Below are positions 8,121-15,714 of a DNA stretch of 64,000 bases, piece by piece. This stretch comes from Clostridia bacterium. GTDB lineage: Bacteria; Bacillota; Clostridia; Oscillospirales; CAG-272. The stretch lies in assembly GCA_017472255.1 (NCBI GenBank), contig JAFUQU010000042.1, positions 1 through 64,000 on the forward strand, read 5' to 3'. Each line of letters begins with the position of its first letter. Positions within the stretch are counted from its first letter, which is position 1. The notes beneath the pieces were generated by a model. The model was not told where the DNA came from, searched no databases, and saw nothing but the letters and a program-made list of their open reading frames with translations. A program made the translations under genes and the position numbers.

Positions 8121-8861
8121 ATGATTCGTTTTGGCATCACGCCCCATCCCATTGAATCCTGTCGGGCGCATTCCCACGATAACTGGGAAATTGTCTGCTA
8201 TCTGGAAGGGAACGGCTGGCTTAGAATCGGCGATTACCCGCTCATCGAATTCGAACCGGGGGTGATCGTCTGCCAACCGCCGGGCATTCCTCACAGCGAG
8301 TGGGCGGAGGGCAACTTTCAGGATATGTATCTTGTGACCGACGAGTTTCTGCCGCCGGTCACGGATCGTCCCACCGTTTATCGGGACAGCATGGACGGCG
8401 ATTTCCGGCAGCTGATGATGCTTGGGCTGCGGCAGTCGGCCAGCGATCGGGCGGAGAGCCGTCGGATTGCTGAAAATACGGTGAAAATTTTGTTCGATCT
8501 GCTGAAATTGTGGGAGGAAAGCCGGGCACCGGATTTTGTTGACCGGCTGGAGCGGCTGCTTCTGGCAGAATATGCCGACCCATCCTTCGATCTGGGAGCG
8601 ACCATCGACGGGCTGGGCTATAATCGGGACTATGTGCGCCGCTGTTTTATCGCGCGGTGCGGCAAAACGCCGCTGGAATATCTGACTGGGCTGCGGGTTG
8701 GACACGCCCGACTGATGCTGGAGCGGCACAATCAGGAGGCGCTGCCCATCCGGGAGATTGCGCGGCTGTCGGGATTTGCGGACGAATTTTATTTTTCGCG
8801 GGTTTACCGCAAGGTGACGGGCGAATCGCCCAGCGCGACAAGAAGTCGGAATTGTCCATGA
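8121..8861 (+). CDS. AraC-family transcriptional regulator
   Basis: The 246-aa protein has an N-terminal cupin sensor with HSHDNWEIVCYLEG near residue 17 and PGIPHSEW near 55, and a C-terminal double helix-turn-helix of about residues 150-240 (GYNRDYVRRCF, then IREIARLSGFADEFYFSRVYRKVTGESP). It should bind a small molecule, probably a sugar, and activate a nearby gene. GAGGAGG precedes the ATG. Two 16-bp direct repeats overlap its stop codon and lie before the next gene at 8943, which is therefore its probable target. Confidence 0.9.
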   Translation: MIRFGITPHPIESCRAHSHDNWEIVCYLEGNGWLRIGDYPLIEFEPGVIVCQPPGIPHSEWAEGNFQDMYLVTDEFLPPVTDRPTVYRDSMDGDFRQLMMLGLRQSASDRAESRRIAENTVKILFDLLKLWEESRAPDFVDRLERLLLAEYADPSFDLGATIDGLGYNRDYVRRCFIARCGKTPLEYLTGLRVGHARLMLERHNQEALPIREIARLSGFADEFYFSRVYRKVTGESPSATRSRNCP

Positions 8862-8881
8862 ATTGGTCGGAATTGTGCATG
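8845..8881 (+). promoter_or_regulatory. Tandem direct repeat, probable AraC operator
   Basis: GTCGGAATTGTCCATG (8845-8860) is repeated as GTCGGAATTGTGCATG (8866-8881): 15 of 16 bases match, offset 21 bp, two helical turns. A TAGAAT -10 lies at 8903-8908, so the second copy touches the expected -35 position, the usual layout for class II activation by an AraC protein. Confidence 0.7.
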
Positions 8882-8942
8882 GAAACACGGGCGCTTGTGT
8901 GGTAGAATAGAGTTGTAATAATCCATCAAGGAGGATCAACAA

Positions 8943-9794
8943 ATGGAAAAACAATTCCCCCGCACCATGGTCGGCGGCGTGTCCATGCCGCGTATGCTGA
9001 TGGGCACGAACTGGCTGCTCGGCTACAGCCATACCGGCGCTGCGGCAGACGCCGGAATCCGCGAAAAATATCAGAAGCCGGAGGACTTTTTCCCCGTCCT
9101 GTCGGCTTATATGAGCTACGGCATCGACGCCATCATGGGACCGATCAGCTCCACGCCTTTGTCGCTGGAGGCTATCCGCTACGCCGAGGATAAGCTGGGC
9201 AAAAAGATTATCATCATCGACACGCCCAGTATGAATGTGGACGACAGTGCTGAGGGGCGCGCGTCGGCGCTGGCAACGATTAAGCACAGCCGGGAAATCG
9301 GTTCCACCTTCTGCCTGATTCACCACGCTGCCGCCGAGCAGCTGGTGAACAAGAATCTGCGCGCCATTCCCCGCCTGCCCGACTATCTGTCCATGATTCG
9401 CGACGAGGGGATGCTGCCCGGTCTGTCGGCGCATATGCCGGAGCTTGTGACTTACAGCGACGCCAACGGTTACGACGTTGAGACTTACATCCAAATTTTC
9501 AACTGCATGGGATTCCTGATGCAGGTGGAAATCGAAAGCGTCTGGCGGATCATTCACAATGCGAAGCATCCGGTAATGACGATCAAGCCCATGGCGGCGG
9601 GACGCTGCACGCCTTTTGTGGGGCTGAACTTCAACTGGGCGGTGCTCCGCGAATGCGACATGATCACGGTTGGCGCTGGCAGCGAGCGTGAGGTACACGA
9701 GGACGTGGAGATTTCGCTGGCCGCGCTGGAACGCCGCGCCGCCAATCTCGCTCCCCGCAGTTCTCCCGCCAAGCAGGAAGTGCTGGGACATTGA
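8943..9794 (+). CDS. Uncharacterised protein, TIM-barrel-like
   Basis: I do not recognise this 283-aa family with certainty. The sequence looks like a soluble alpha/beta barrel: alternating hydrophobic strands ending in IMGPIS, IIIIDTPS, CLIHH, MLPGLSAH and VMTIKPMAAGR, the last resembling aldo-keto-reductase-like barrels. No signal peptide or membrane segment is seen. AAGGAGG lies eight bases before the ATG. An AraC-type operator and a TAGAAT -10 precede it, so its expression is probably induced by the upstream regulator, suggesting a catabolic enzyme. A strong terminator follows, so it is monocistronic. Confidence 0.6.
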   Translation: MEKQFPRTMVGGVSMPRMLMGTNWLLGYSHTGAAADAGIREKYQKPEDFFPVLSAYMSYGIDAIMGPISSTPLSLEAIRYAEDKLGKKIIIIDTPSMNVDDSAEGRASALATIKHSREIGSTFCLIHHAAAEQLVNKNLRAIPRLPDYLSMIRDEGMLPGLSAHMPELVTYSDANGYDVETYIQIFNCMGFLMQVEIESVWRIIHNAKHPVMTIKPMAAGRCTPFVGLNFNWAVLRECDMITVGAGSEREVHEDVEISLAALERRAANLAPRSSPAKQEVLGH

Positions 9795-9829
9795 GGAAAA
9801 AATCCTCCGCGAGAGCGGAGGATTTTTTG
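9795..9829 (+). terminator. Rho-independent terminator
   Basis: AAAAAATCCTCCGC-GAGA-GCGGAGGATTTTTT: a 14-bp A/T-flanked stem with a tetraloop just after the stop at 9794. Confidence 0.9.
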
Positions 9830-9858
9830 AATTTATTGTTAAGATTTTGCCGGGGTTA

Positions 9859-9898
9859 TTGCAAAGCGCGTGCATAAAGCGTATAATATAAGTGCAAT
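9859..9898 (+). promoter_or_regulatory. Promoter and possible autoregulatory site of the toxin-antitoxin pair
   Basis: TTGCAA (9859-9864), 17-bp spacer, TATAAT (9882-9887). ATTGCA (9858-9863) and TGCAAT (9893-9898) are inverted repeats bracketing the promoter, and CAATATTG (9895-9902) is a palindrome; either could be the antitoxin's binding site. Confidence 0.7.
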
Positions 9899-9918
9899 AT
9901 TGAATTGGAGGTGTTCAC

Positions 9919-10203
9919 ATGGATAGTGCAAAAAGTACCGTAAATTATACTATGCGCATTGATCGGGAATTGAAAAAGGAATGCGAGGAAATATTCGACT
10001 ATTATGGAATTAATATGGCAACAGCATTTAATATGTTTCTTCATACAGTACGCAACAGCGGAGGTATTCCGTTGGATATTGCCGGTGAAAAGCGGCGCAG
10101 TGAGGCATATGCAGCATTGGAGGAGGCAAGGCGGATTGTGAAAGATCCCACGGTTAAACGGTATTCTGATGTTGAAGAAGCGTTGCGGGAATTGAAAAAA
10201 TGA
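9919..10203 (+). CDS. dinJ: RelB/DinJ-family antitoxin
   Basis: The 94-aa protein has the ribbon-helix-helix start of DinJ/RelB antitoxins (VNYTMRIDRELKKECEEIF..GINMATAFNMFLH) and a charged flexible C-terminal half that would wrap the toxin. Its stop overlaps the toxin start by four bases (ATGA), the typical coupling that makes antitoxin first. It should neutralise the YafQ-like RNase and repress the shared promoter. The pair is more AT-rich than its neighbours and is flanked by two perfect terminator hairpins, which suggests a small acquired cassette. Confidence 0.93.
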   Translation: MDSAKSTVNYTMRIDRELKKECEEIFDYYGINMATAFNMFLHTVRNSGGIPLDIAGEKRRSEAYAALEEARRIVKDPTVKRYSDVEEALRELKK

Positions 10204-10481
10204 GCTATGATATCGTTTGGACGACCAAGTTCAAAAAAGACTACAAGCGTGCGATGAAGCGAAATTGGAATATCGATTTGCTGGATGAAGTAATCAGAAT
10301 GCTTGCTGCCGGGCAAACACTTCCTCCGATTTATCGTGACCACGCGCTTATTGGTAATTTCAAAGGCTGTCGTGAATGTCATGTAGGAAATGACTGGCTT
10401 TTGATGTATTATTATGAAGAAAATGAACTTGTTCTGACCTTGTTGGAAACCGGCTCACACGCCGATTTGTTTGGAAAATAG
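10200..10481 (+). CDS. yafQ: YafQ-family mRNA interferase toxin
   Basis: The 93-aa product has the YafQ core, with His48 in RDHALIGNFKG, His61 and Asp65 in RECHVGNDWLLMY, and His87 and Phe91 in SHADLF. These match the catalytic residues known from E. coli YafQ, a ribosome-dependent endoribonuclease that cuts mRNA in translation. No residue needed for activity appears lost, so the toxin is probably active. It overlaps the antitoxin by four bases and ends at a perfect terminator. Confidence 0.93.
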   Translation: MSYDIVWTTKFKKDYKRAMKRNWNIDLLDEVIRMLAAGQTLPPIYRDHALIGNFKGCRECHVGNDWLLMYYYEENELVLTLLETGSHADLFGK

Positions 10482-10482
10482 A

Positions 10483-10512
10483 ACGCGATGCTGAAAAACA
10501 GCATCGCGTTTA
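10483..10512. terminator. Bidirectional terminator between toxin and VanY genes
   Basis: AACGCGATGCTG-AAAAA-CAGCATCGCGTT is a perfect 12-bp stem, followed by TATCTTTTT on the plus strand. It lies between convergent genes. Confidence 0.85.
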
Positions 10513-10517
10513 TCTTT

Positions 10518-11732
10518 TTAGCCTTTCATCGTGACGATGAATCCGTCCACGTTGTTGCCGGAGATGGTGTACTCCTGATATTTCGGGACGGGAACCTGCG
10601 TGGTTTCGCCGGCGGAGGGGACGAAATAAATCTCCCAGGACGCGCCTTCGTCGTCGGTGATCAGCAGATGCTCGCCGTCGAAGGTGTGGTGGCCGCGCAG
10701 CTTCTCTATGTATTCCTCCAGGCAGAGGTTGTTCTGCACCATGTAGTAGGCGTGCGGCTTGCCCACATAGCGGTAGTGCCAGTTTTCGTAGGCAACCTTC
10801 GTGATGTCGGTCTTGTCGCTGGCGTACCGCTGGATATAGCCGAAGCGGTGGGCGTTGGCGGTAAGCCACTGGGGATAGTCGGTCATGGCGTCGAAGGTTT
10901 TCGATTCGCCCGCGTCGGTGTAGATCGTGAAATCGATGGCCAGCCCCGTGTGGTGCTCGCTGTAGCCGGGCAGCTGAACGTAGCTTTTCGCGTATTCCTC
11001 GCCGTATGCTGATACCCGGGCGGAGTAAATGCTCTCCTGTTCTTCCATTGTACGGTAGGCGCTGTTGACCAGAATATCGTGCTTTCCGGTATCTGCTTCA
11101 AAGGCTGCCATCATCTGGTTGCACCAATCCATGGCGTAGGAATCCAGCGATACCAGCGTATCCCGCAGCTTATAGGATTTATTGCGGTTGCCATAGAACG
11201 TCTGAATCTTGAAATCCGTATCAAAGCTGTATGCGTTCTGATAATTCACCAAAATCAGGTATCCTTTGTGCATATCGGCTTCGGTTTTCGTCACGTATTC
11301 GAAGGTTGCGGCAAGCGCGGTGGTCTCCGGCTCGGTTTCGGGCGACCGCGTGGTCGTGGGCGCTTCGATGATTGTGTCACCGCCAGCACTGCCGGAGGCG
11401 GAATCGTTCACAAGATCGGACGTGCCGTTCTTCTCACCCGTGTCCGAGGGATCGCCGATCTGCCCGGTGGCGCAGCGCGCGGCGAAGATGATCACCGACA
11501 CGAACAGCATCACCAGAATGATCACCGAAAGCACAACCAGTCCCGCCGCGCGATAGGCCTTCCGCCGCGATTTGTGCTTCACCGGCGGATAGGGGTTATA
11601 GCCGTTGTAATTCGTTCGCTGCTGCATCGGCTGGCGTTGGACGGGCTGGCGGTTCTGCTGAACAGGACGCTGCCCATTCTGTTGGTTATACTGCTGATTC
11701 TGCCGGGGACGATTGTTTGGATTATTGTTCAT
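10518..11732 (-). CDS. D-alanyl-D-alanine carboxypeptidase, VanY/M15B family
   Basis: The 404-aa protein has a Gln/Asn/Pro-rich cytosolic N-terminus (residues 1-50), one membrane segment (AAGLVVLSVIILVMLFVSVIIFAA, about residues 67-90), a Ser/Thr/Glu-rich linker, and an extracellular M15B peptidase domain. The zinc motif is seen in SEHHTGLAIDF and ENWHYRYVG, with SAYRTMEEQ before it. It should trim the terminal D-Ala from peptidoglycan stem peptides. The low-complexity N-terminus (many Q and N) is unusual. Start: ATG after GAGAGGG. It follows pnp but a terminator separates them. Confidence 0.9.
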   Translation of the reverse strand: MNNNPNNRPRQNQQYNQQNGQRPVQQNRQPVQRQPMQQRTNYNGYNPYPPVKHKSRRKAYRAAGLVVLSVIILVMLFVSVIIFAARCATGQIGDPSDTGEKNGTSDLVNDSASGSAGGDTIIEAPTTTRSPETEPETTALAATFEYVTKTEADMHKGYLILVNYQNAYSFDTDFKIQTFYGNRNKSYKLRDTLVSLDSYAMDWCNQMMAAFEADTGKHDILVNSAYRTMEEQESIYSARVSAYGEEYAKSYVQLPGYSEHHTGLAIDFTIYTDAGESKTFDAMTDYPQWLTANAHRFGYIQRYASDKTDITKVAYENWHYRYVGKPHAYYMVQNNLCLEEYIEKLRGHHTFDGEHLLITDDEGASWEIYFVPSAGETTQVPVPKYQEYTISGNNVDGFIVTMKG

Positions 11733-11749
11733 AATTCCCTCTCATCCAT

Positions 11750-11788
11750 AAAAACGGGGCTGCCGCGTCGGACGCGCCAGCCCCGTTG
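11750..11788 (-). terminator. Terminator of pnp
   Basis: AACGGGGCTG/CAGCCCCGTT form a 10-bp stem with a 16-nt loop that contains an inner GCGTC/GACGC helix. On the minus strand it is followed by TTTTTA. Confidence 0.85.
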
Positions 11789-11797
11789 ATGTTACTC

Positions 11798-13891
11798 TTA
11801 TTTGCCCAGAGCGTCCTTGCGGGAAAGGTTCAGTCTACCCTTCTCATCGGTGCCGAGGAACTTCACGCGCATAGCGTCGCCAACGGCGCACACGTCTTCG
11901 ACCTTCTCCACGCGGCGGTTTTCCAGCTTGGAGATGTGAACCAGACCTTCCTTGTTCGGTGCGATCTCAACGAACGCGCCGATCGGAATGATGCGGGTGA
12001 CTTTGCCGTCGTAAATCTCACCGGGAACCGGCTCGAAAACGATGCCTTCGATGATCTTCTTGGCGGCGTAAGCGGCTTCGGAGTTGACGGCGGAGATGAA
12101 GATATCGCCGGTTTCTTCGATGTCGATCTTTGCGCCGGTGTCGGCGGTGATCTTCTGAATTACCTTGCCGCCGGTGCCGATGACTTCGCGGATCTTGTCC
12201 ACGTTGATCTTCATGGTCAGCATCTTGGGCGCATACTTGGAAACCTCGGCGCGAGGTGCGGGGATTGCCTTAAGCAGCACTTCGTCGATGATATAATCGC
12301 GTCCCTTGTGGGTGACGGCGAGGGCTTCCTTGATAATTTCGGGGGTCAGACCGTCGATCTTCAGGTCCATCTGAATGGAGGTGATGCCCTTGTGGGTACC
12401 GGCAACCTTGAAGTCCATGTCGCCGTAGAAGTCTTCCAGACCCTGGATATCGATCATGGTCGTCCAAGTACCGTCCTCAGCGGTGATCAGACCACAGGAA
12501 ATACCGGCTACGGGAGCCTTAATCGGCACGCCAGCGTCCATCAGAGCCAGCGTGGAACCGCAGACCGAACCCTGCGAAGTGGAACCGTTGGAAGAAACAA
12601 CCTCGGATACCAGTCGAATGGCATAGGGGAACTCCTCAACGGAGGGCAGAACCGGAACCAGCGAACGCTCAGCCAGCGCGCCGTGACCGATTTCGCGGCG
12701 GCCTGCACCACGGGAAGCTTTTGCTTCGCCGGTGGAATAGCCGGGCATATTGTAGTGATGCATATAGCGCTTCTCGGTTTCCTCGTCGATACCGTCCAGC
12801 ATCTGGGAATCGGAGATCGGACCGAGGGTTGCGATGGTCAGAACCTGGGTCTGGCCGCGGGTAAAGAGACCCGAACCGTGGGTTCTGGGGAGAATGCCCA
12901 CCTCGGAAGCCAGCGGACGGATCTGATCCATGCGGCGGCCATCCACGCGCTTGTGCTCCTCGAGCAGCCAGCGGCGGACAATCTTCTTCTGAATTTTATA
13001 GATCAGCTCGGGGTACTGAACTTCAAGCTCGGGATATTCCTCGCCGAACTTCTCCATGATGGCGTCCTGAATCGGAACCATGCGCTCGTCGCGGACGTTC
13101 TTGTCGTCGGTGTCCAGAGCAAACATCACGTCCTTCTCGCAGAACGCGAAGACTTTCTCGAACATATCGTGATCCAGCTCGCCGGATTCATAGGTGAACT
13201 TGGGCTTGCCGATCTCGGCGACGATGGAATTGATGAACTTGACCAGCTCCTTGATCTCGCCGTGTGCCAGCATGATGGCGTTGTACATATCGTCGTCGGA
13301 TACTTCGTAAGCGCCGGCTTCGATCATGACAACCTTCTCTGCGGAGGCTGCGACGGTCAGCTGGAGGGTGCTCTTTGCGCGCTGCTCGGAGGTGGGGTTG
13401 ATGACGAACTCGCCGTCAACCATGCCGACGAATACGCCGCCGATAGGACCGTTCCACGGAATGTCCGAGATGGACAGGGCGATGGAAGCGCCGATCATTG
13501 CGGTGATTTCGGGGGAGCAGTCGTTGTCCACGCTCATGACGGTCAGGGACAGGTTCACGTCGTTGCGCAGATCCTTCGGGAAGAGCGGGCGGACGGGACG
13601 GTCGATGACGCGGGAAGTGAGAATTGCCTTTTCGGAGGGCTTGCCCTCGCGCTTCAGGTAGCCGCCGGGAATCTTGCCGACCGCGTACATCTTCTCCTCG
13701 AAGTCAACGGACAGGGGCAGGAAATCGATGCCGTCGCGGGGCTTGGGGGAAGCGGTTGCGCAGGCGAGAATGACGGTTTCGCCGTAGCGGACGAGTGCGG
13801 AGCCATTGGCCAGACCTGCCAGCTTGCCGGTTTCAACGACCAGCGGACGACCTGCCAGAGTGTAATTGAACACTTTGTAGTTTTCGAACAT
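11798..13891 (-). CDS. pnp: Polynucleotide phosphorylase
   Basis: The 697-aa protein is a complete PNPase, the phosphorolytic 3'-5' exoribonuclease of the RNA degradosome. Two RNase PH domains are seen (the first from residue 10, the second with [15 protein letters not shown] and [20 protein letters not shown] from about 320), then a KH domain ([29 protein letters not shown]) and an S1 domain ([17 protein letters not shown]). The start was set at the ATG after AGGAGAAACGAA; a longer frame would begin inside the leader hairpin. It lies downstream of rpsO, the common bacterial order, with a long stem in the spacer. Confidence 0.97.
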   Translation of the reverse strand: MFENYKVFNYTLAGRPLVVETGKLAGLANGSALVRYGETVILACATASPKPRDGIDFLPLSVDFEEKMYAVGKIPGGYLKREGKPSEKAILTSRVIDRPVRPLFPKDLRNDVNLSLTVMSVDNDCSPEITAMIGASIALSISDIPWNGPIGGVFVGMVDGEFVINPTSEQRAKSTLQLTVAASAEKVVMIEAGAYEVSDDDMYNAIMLAHGEIKELVKFINSIVAEIGKPKFTYESGELDHDMFEKVFAFCEKDVMFALDTDDKNVRDERMVPIQDAIMEKFGEEYPELEVQYPELIYKIQKKIVRRWLLEEHKRVDGRRMDQIRPLASEVGILPRTHGSGLFTRGQTQVLTIATLGPISDSQMLDGIDEETEKRYMHHYNMPGYSTGEAKASRGAGRREIGHGALAERSLVPVLPSVEEFPYAIRLVSEVVSSNGSTSQGSVCGSTLALMDAGVPIKAPVAGISCGLITAEDGTWTTMIDIQGLEDFYGDMDFKVAGTHKGITSIQMDLKIDGLTPEIIKEALAVTHKGRDYIIDEVLLKAIPAPRAEVSKYAPKMLTMKINVDKIREVIGTGGKVIQKITADTGAKIDIEETGDIFISAVNSEAAYAAKKIIEGIVFEPVPGEIYDGKVTRIIPIGAFVEIAPNKEGLVHISKLENRRVEKVEDVCAVGDAMRVKFLGTDEKGRLNLSRKDALGK

Positions 13892-13944
13892 TTCGTTTCT
13901 CCTTTGATTTTGATTTTGTCGGAAGAAACGCGCAATCCGTAGGT

Positions 13945-13993
13945 TTAGCACTTAAAGAGAGGCGCGGGGACCGTGCCCTTCTTTAACTGCTAA
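13945..13993 (-). ncRNA. Long leader hairpin between rpsO and pnp
   Basis: Two 23-nt arms, starting TTAGCA and ending TGCTAA on the minus strand, face each other across a 3-nt loop; 19 of 23 positions pair and one more is a G-U. The stem lies about 55 nt upstream of the pnp start and has no T tract, so it is not a terminator. It resembles the RNase III-cleaved stem before E. coli pnp, through which PNPase represses itself; that parallel is inference. Confidence 0.65.
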
Positions 13994-14056
13994 TCCGGGG
14001 GACGACGGTTTCTTCCGTGGTTTAACAGTGGCTTTGGGATAAGGCACAAAGGCGGA

Positions 14057-14076
14057 GTACCGGCGGGCGCCGGCAC
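14057..14076 (-). terminator. GC-rich hairpin after rpsO, without T tract on its strand
   Basis: GTGCCGGC and GCCGGTAC form an 8-bp stem with a GCCC loop just after the rpsO stop. No T run follows on the minus strand, so it probably allows readthrough into pnp, as in many rpsO-pnp units. Confidence 0.5.
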
Positions 14077-14091
14077 CCCGTTTTTGCGTGA

Positions 14092-14358
14092 TTACTTTCT
14101 GAGGCCGAGCTTTTCGACAATCGCACGGTAGCGGGTGATGTCCTTCTTCTGCAGGTAGCCCAGAAGGTTTCTTCTGTGACCGACCATCTTGAGAAGGCCG
14201 CGGCGGCTGTGGTGATCCTTCGGGTTGACCTTCAGGTGCTCCGTTAAGGAGTTGATGCGGTTGGTGAGTACGGCGATCTGAACCTCGGGAGAACCGGTGT
14301 CGTTTTCGCTCATCTTGTACTCGGCGATGATCTGCTGCTTGACTTCTTTCTGAATCAT
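14092..14358 (-). CDS. rpsO: 30S ribosomal protein S15
   Basis: The 88-aa product is a full-length S15 with [27 protein letters not shown], the TGSPEVQ block, [12 protein letters not shown] and [21 protein letters not shown]. It binds 16S rRNA early in small-subunit assembly. The start was chosen at the conserved N-terminus, with GAAAGGTG upstream; a 32-codon extension in the leader is not S15-like. The 100-nt leader between the promoter and start may hold the S15 autoregulatory structure. It is likely cotranscribed with pnp. Confidence 0.98.
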   Translation of the reverse strand: MIQKEVKQQIIAEYKMSENDTGSPEVQIAVLTNRINSLTEHLKVNPKDHHSRRGLLKMVGHRRNLLGYLQKKDITRYRAIVEKLGLRK

Positions 14359-14462
14359 GGTAAATTCACCTTTCAAAATAAAAATTGATATACTATCCCG
14401 GGATGCAAGGCAAACGGTCGGTGAGATCCGGTAAACCGTGCAATCGGTATTCATACGGTATT

Positions 14463-14491
14463 ATTATACCACACAATTTCCCGGTTGTAAA
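14463..14491 (-). promoter_or_regulatory. Promoter of rpsO-pnp
   Basis: TTTACA (14486-14491), 17-bp spacer, TATAAT (14463-14468) on the minus strand, about 105 bp before the rpsO start. Confidence 0.85.
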
Positions 14492-14532
14492 GAGTTTTCG
14501 CAAACTTTCTCTAAAATATTTTTCAAAAACGG

Positions 14533-14561
14533 TTGCAATTGCAGGGGATTTGTGGTAGAAT
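14533..14561 (+). promoter_or_regulatory. Promoter of azlCD
   Basis: TTGCAA (14533-14538), 17-bp spacer, TAGAAT (14556-14561). It is divergent from the rpsO promoter, with the two -35 boxes about 40 bp apart. Confidence 0.75.
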
Positions 14562-14612
14562 ATAATATGTACGAATTTAACTTTTCAATTCCATCAAGAA
14601 ACGAGCGTAATC

Positions 14613-15326
14613 ATGAATCAAACCAATTTCCGCCAGGGTCTGACCGACGGCATACCGATCGGGCTGGGCTATCTGTCGGTTTCCTTTACCTTTGGCATTC
14701 TGGCGTCATCCCTTGGCATTCCCGTGGCGTATACGCTGCTGATTTCCATGACCAATCTGACCTCCGCCGGACAGGTGGCGGGCGTTGGCGTCATCGCTGC
14801 GGGCGGCTCCTTCGCCGAAATCGCCCTGACCCAGCTGGTCATCAACCTGCGTTACGCGCTGATGAGCCTGTCGCTTTCCCAGAAGCTGGACAAGCAGTTT
14901 AATATTTTCCATCGGCTGGCGGTTTCCTTCGGCATCACCGACGAGATTTTCGCCGTTGCTGCTGCAAAGCCCGGCGACGTTTCGCCGAAATATATGTACG
15001 GTCTGATCACCATCCCCTACATAGGCTGGGCGATGGGCACGCTGCTGGGCGCCGTGGCGGGCAACATCCTGCCCGACCTGCTGAAAAACGCCCTCGGCAT
15101 TGCACTTTACGGAATGTTCGTCGCCATCGTCGTTCCCCCGGCGCGCAAGCGTCCCAAGCTGCTGGCGGTTATCGGATGTGCGGCGGGACTGTCCTGTCTG
15201 ATTTACTATCTGCCGGCGCTGGATTTTATTACCGACGGCTTTTCAATCATAATCTGCACGCTGATCGCGGCTGCGCTGGGCGCGCTATTCTTCCCTGTTG
15301 ACGAGGAGGATCCCGCTGATGAATGA
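14613..15326 (+). CDS. azlC: AzlC-family branched-chain amino acid exporter, large subunit
   Basis: The 237-aa membrane protein has the AzlC start FRQGLTDGIPIGLGYLSVSFTFGILA, the LTSAGQVAGV segment and an N-L-R-Y-A-L-M-S-LS motif, with about eight hydrophobic helices. AzlC and AzlD together export branched-chain amino acids in B. subtilis (conferring azaleucine resistance). It overlaps azlD by 8 bp, as is typical of the pair. Substrate here is inferred from family only. Confidence 0.93.
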   Translation: MNQTNFRQGLTDGIPIGLGYLSVSFTFGILASSLGIPVAYTLLISMTNLTSAGQVAGVGVIAAGGSFAEIALTQLVINLRYALMSLSLSQKLDKQFNIFHRLAVSFGITDEIFAVAAAKPGDVSPKYMYGLITIPYIGWAMGTLLGAVAGNILPDLLKNALGIALYGMFVAIVVPPARKRPKLLAVIGCAAGLSCLIYYLPALDFITDGFSIIICTLIAAALGALFFPVDEEDPADE

Positions 15327-15633
15327 TATTTTACTCTACATCCTGATTATGGCAGGCGTGACCTACCTGATCCGCATGATTCCCCTGGCGCTGGTCAAGG
15401 GCAAAATCGAGTCGCGCTTCGTGCGCAGCTTCATTTACTATGTTCCCTATGCCGTTTTGTCAGCGATGACCATTCCTTCCATCCTTTACTCGACGGACGG
15501 TATCCTGTCGGCGGTGGTTGGACTGGCTGTGGCGGTGATCGTGGCGTGGTTCGGGCGTTCGCTGCTGACGGTGGCGCTGTCCGCCTGCGGCGCGGTGCTG
15601 GCGTGCGAGATTGTTATGATGCTGATTGGGTAA
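15319..15633 (+). CDS. azlD: AzlD-family branched-chain amino acid exporter, small subunit
   Basis: The 104-aa protein carries the AzlD sequence YLIRMIPLALVKGKIESRFVRSFIYYVPYAVLSAMTIPSI and three to four membrane helices. The start at 15319 was preferred over 15298 because GAGGAGG lies ten bases upstream of it and the protein then begins at the family's usual N-terminus. It overlaps azlC and works as its partner subunit. Confidence 0.92.
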   Translation: MNDILLYILIMAGVTYLIRMIPLALVKGKIESRFVRSFIYYVPYAVLSAMTIPSILYSTDGILSAVVGLAVAVIVAWFGRSLLTVALSACGAVLACEIVMMLIG

Positions 15634-15714
15634 CATTTAAGAGCAGTTTGGTGCCGCCATCTTACATTTTGCGAAATTATTTTCCATAATTATATACACC
15701 AGAAAGGACACCCC

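Noticed and set aside
11786..13942. 718-aa plus-strand frame over pnp
   Set aside because: It mirrors pnp exactly; the protein is a Gly/Val/His-rich antisense product without family features.
14359..14454. 32-residue N-terminal extension of S15
   Set aside because: The extension is the rpsO leader; S15 normally starts at MIQKEVK and a ribosome site precedes that codon.
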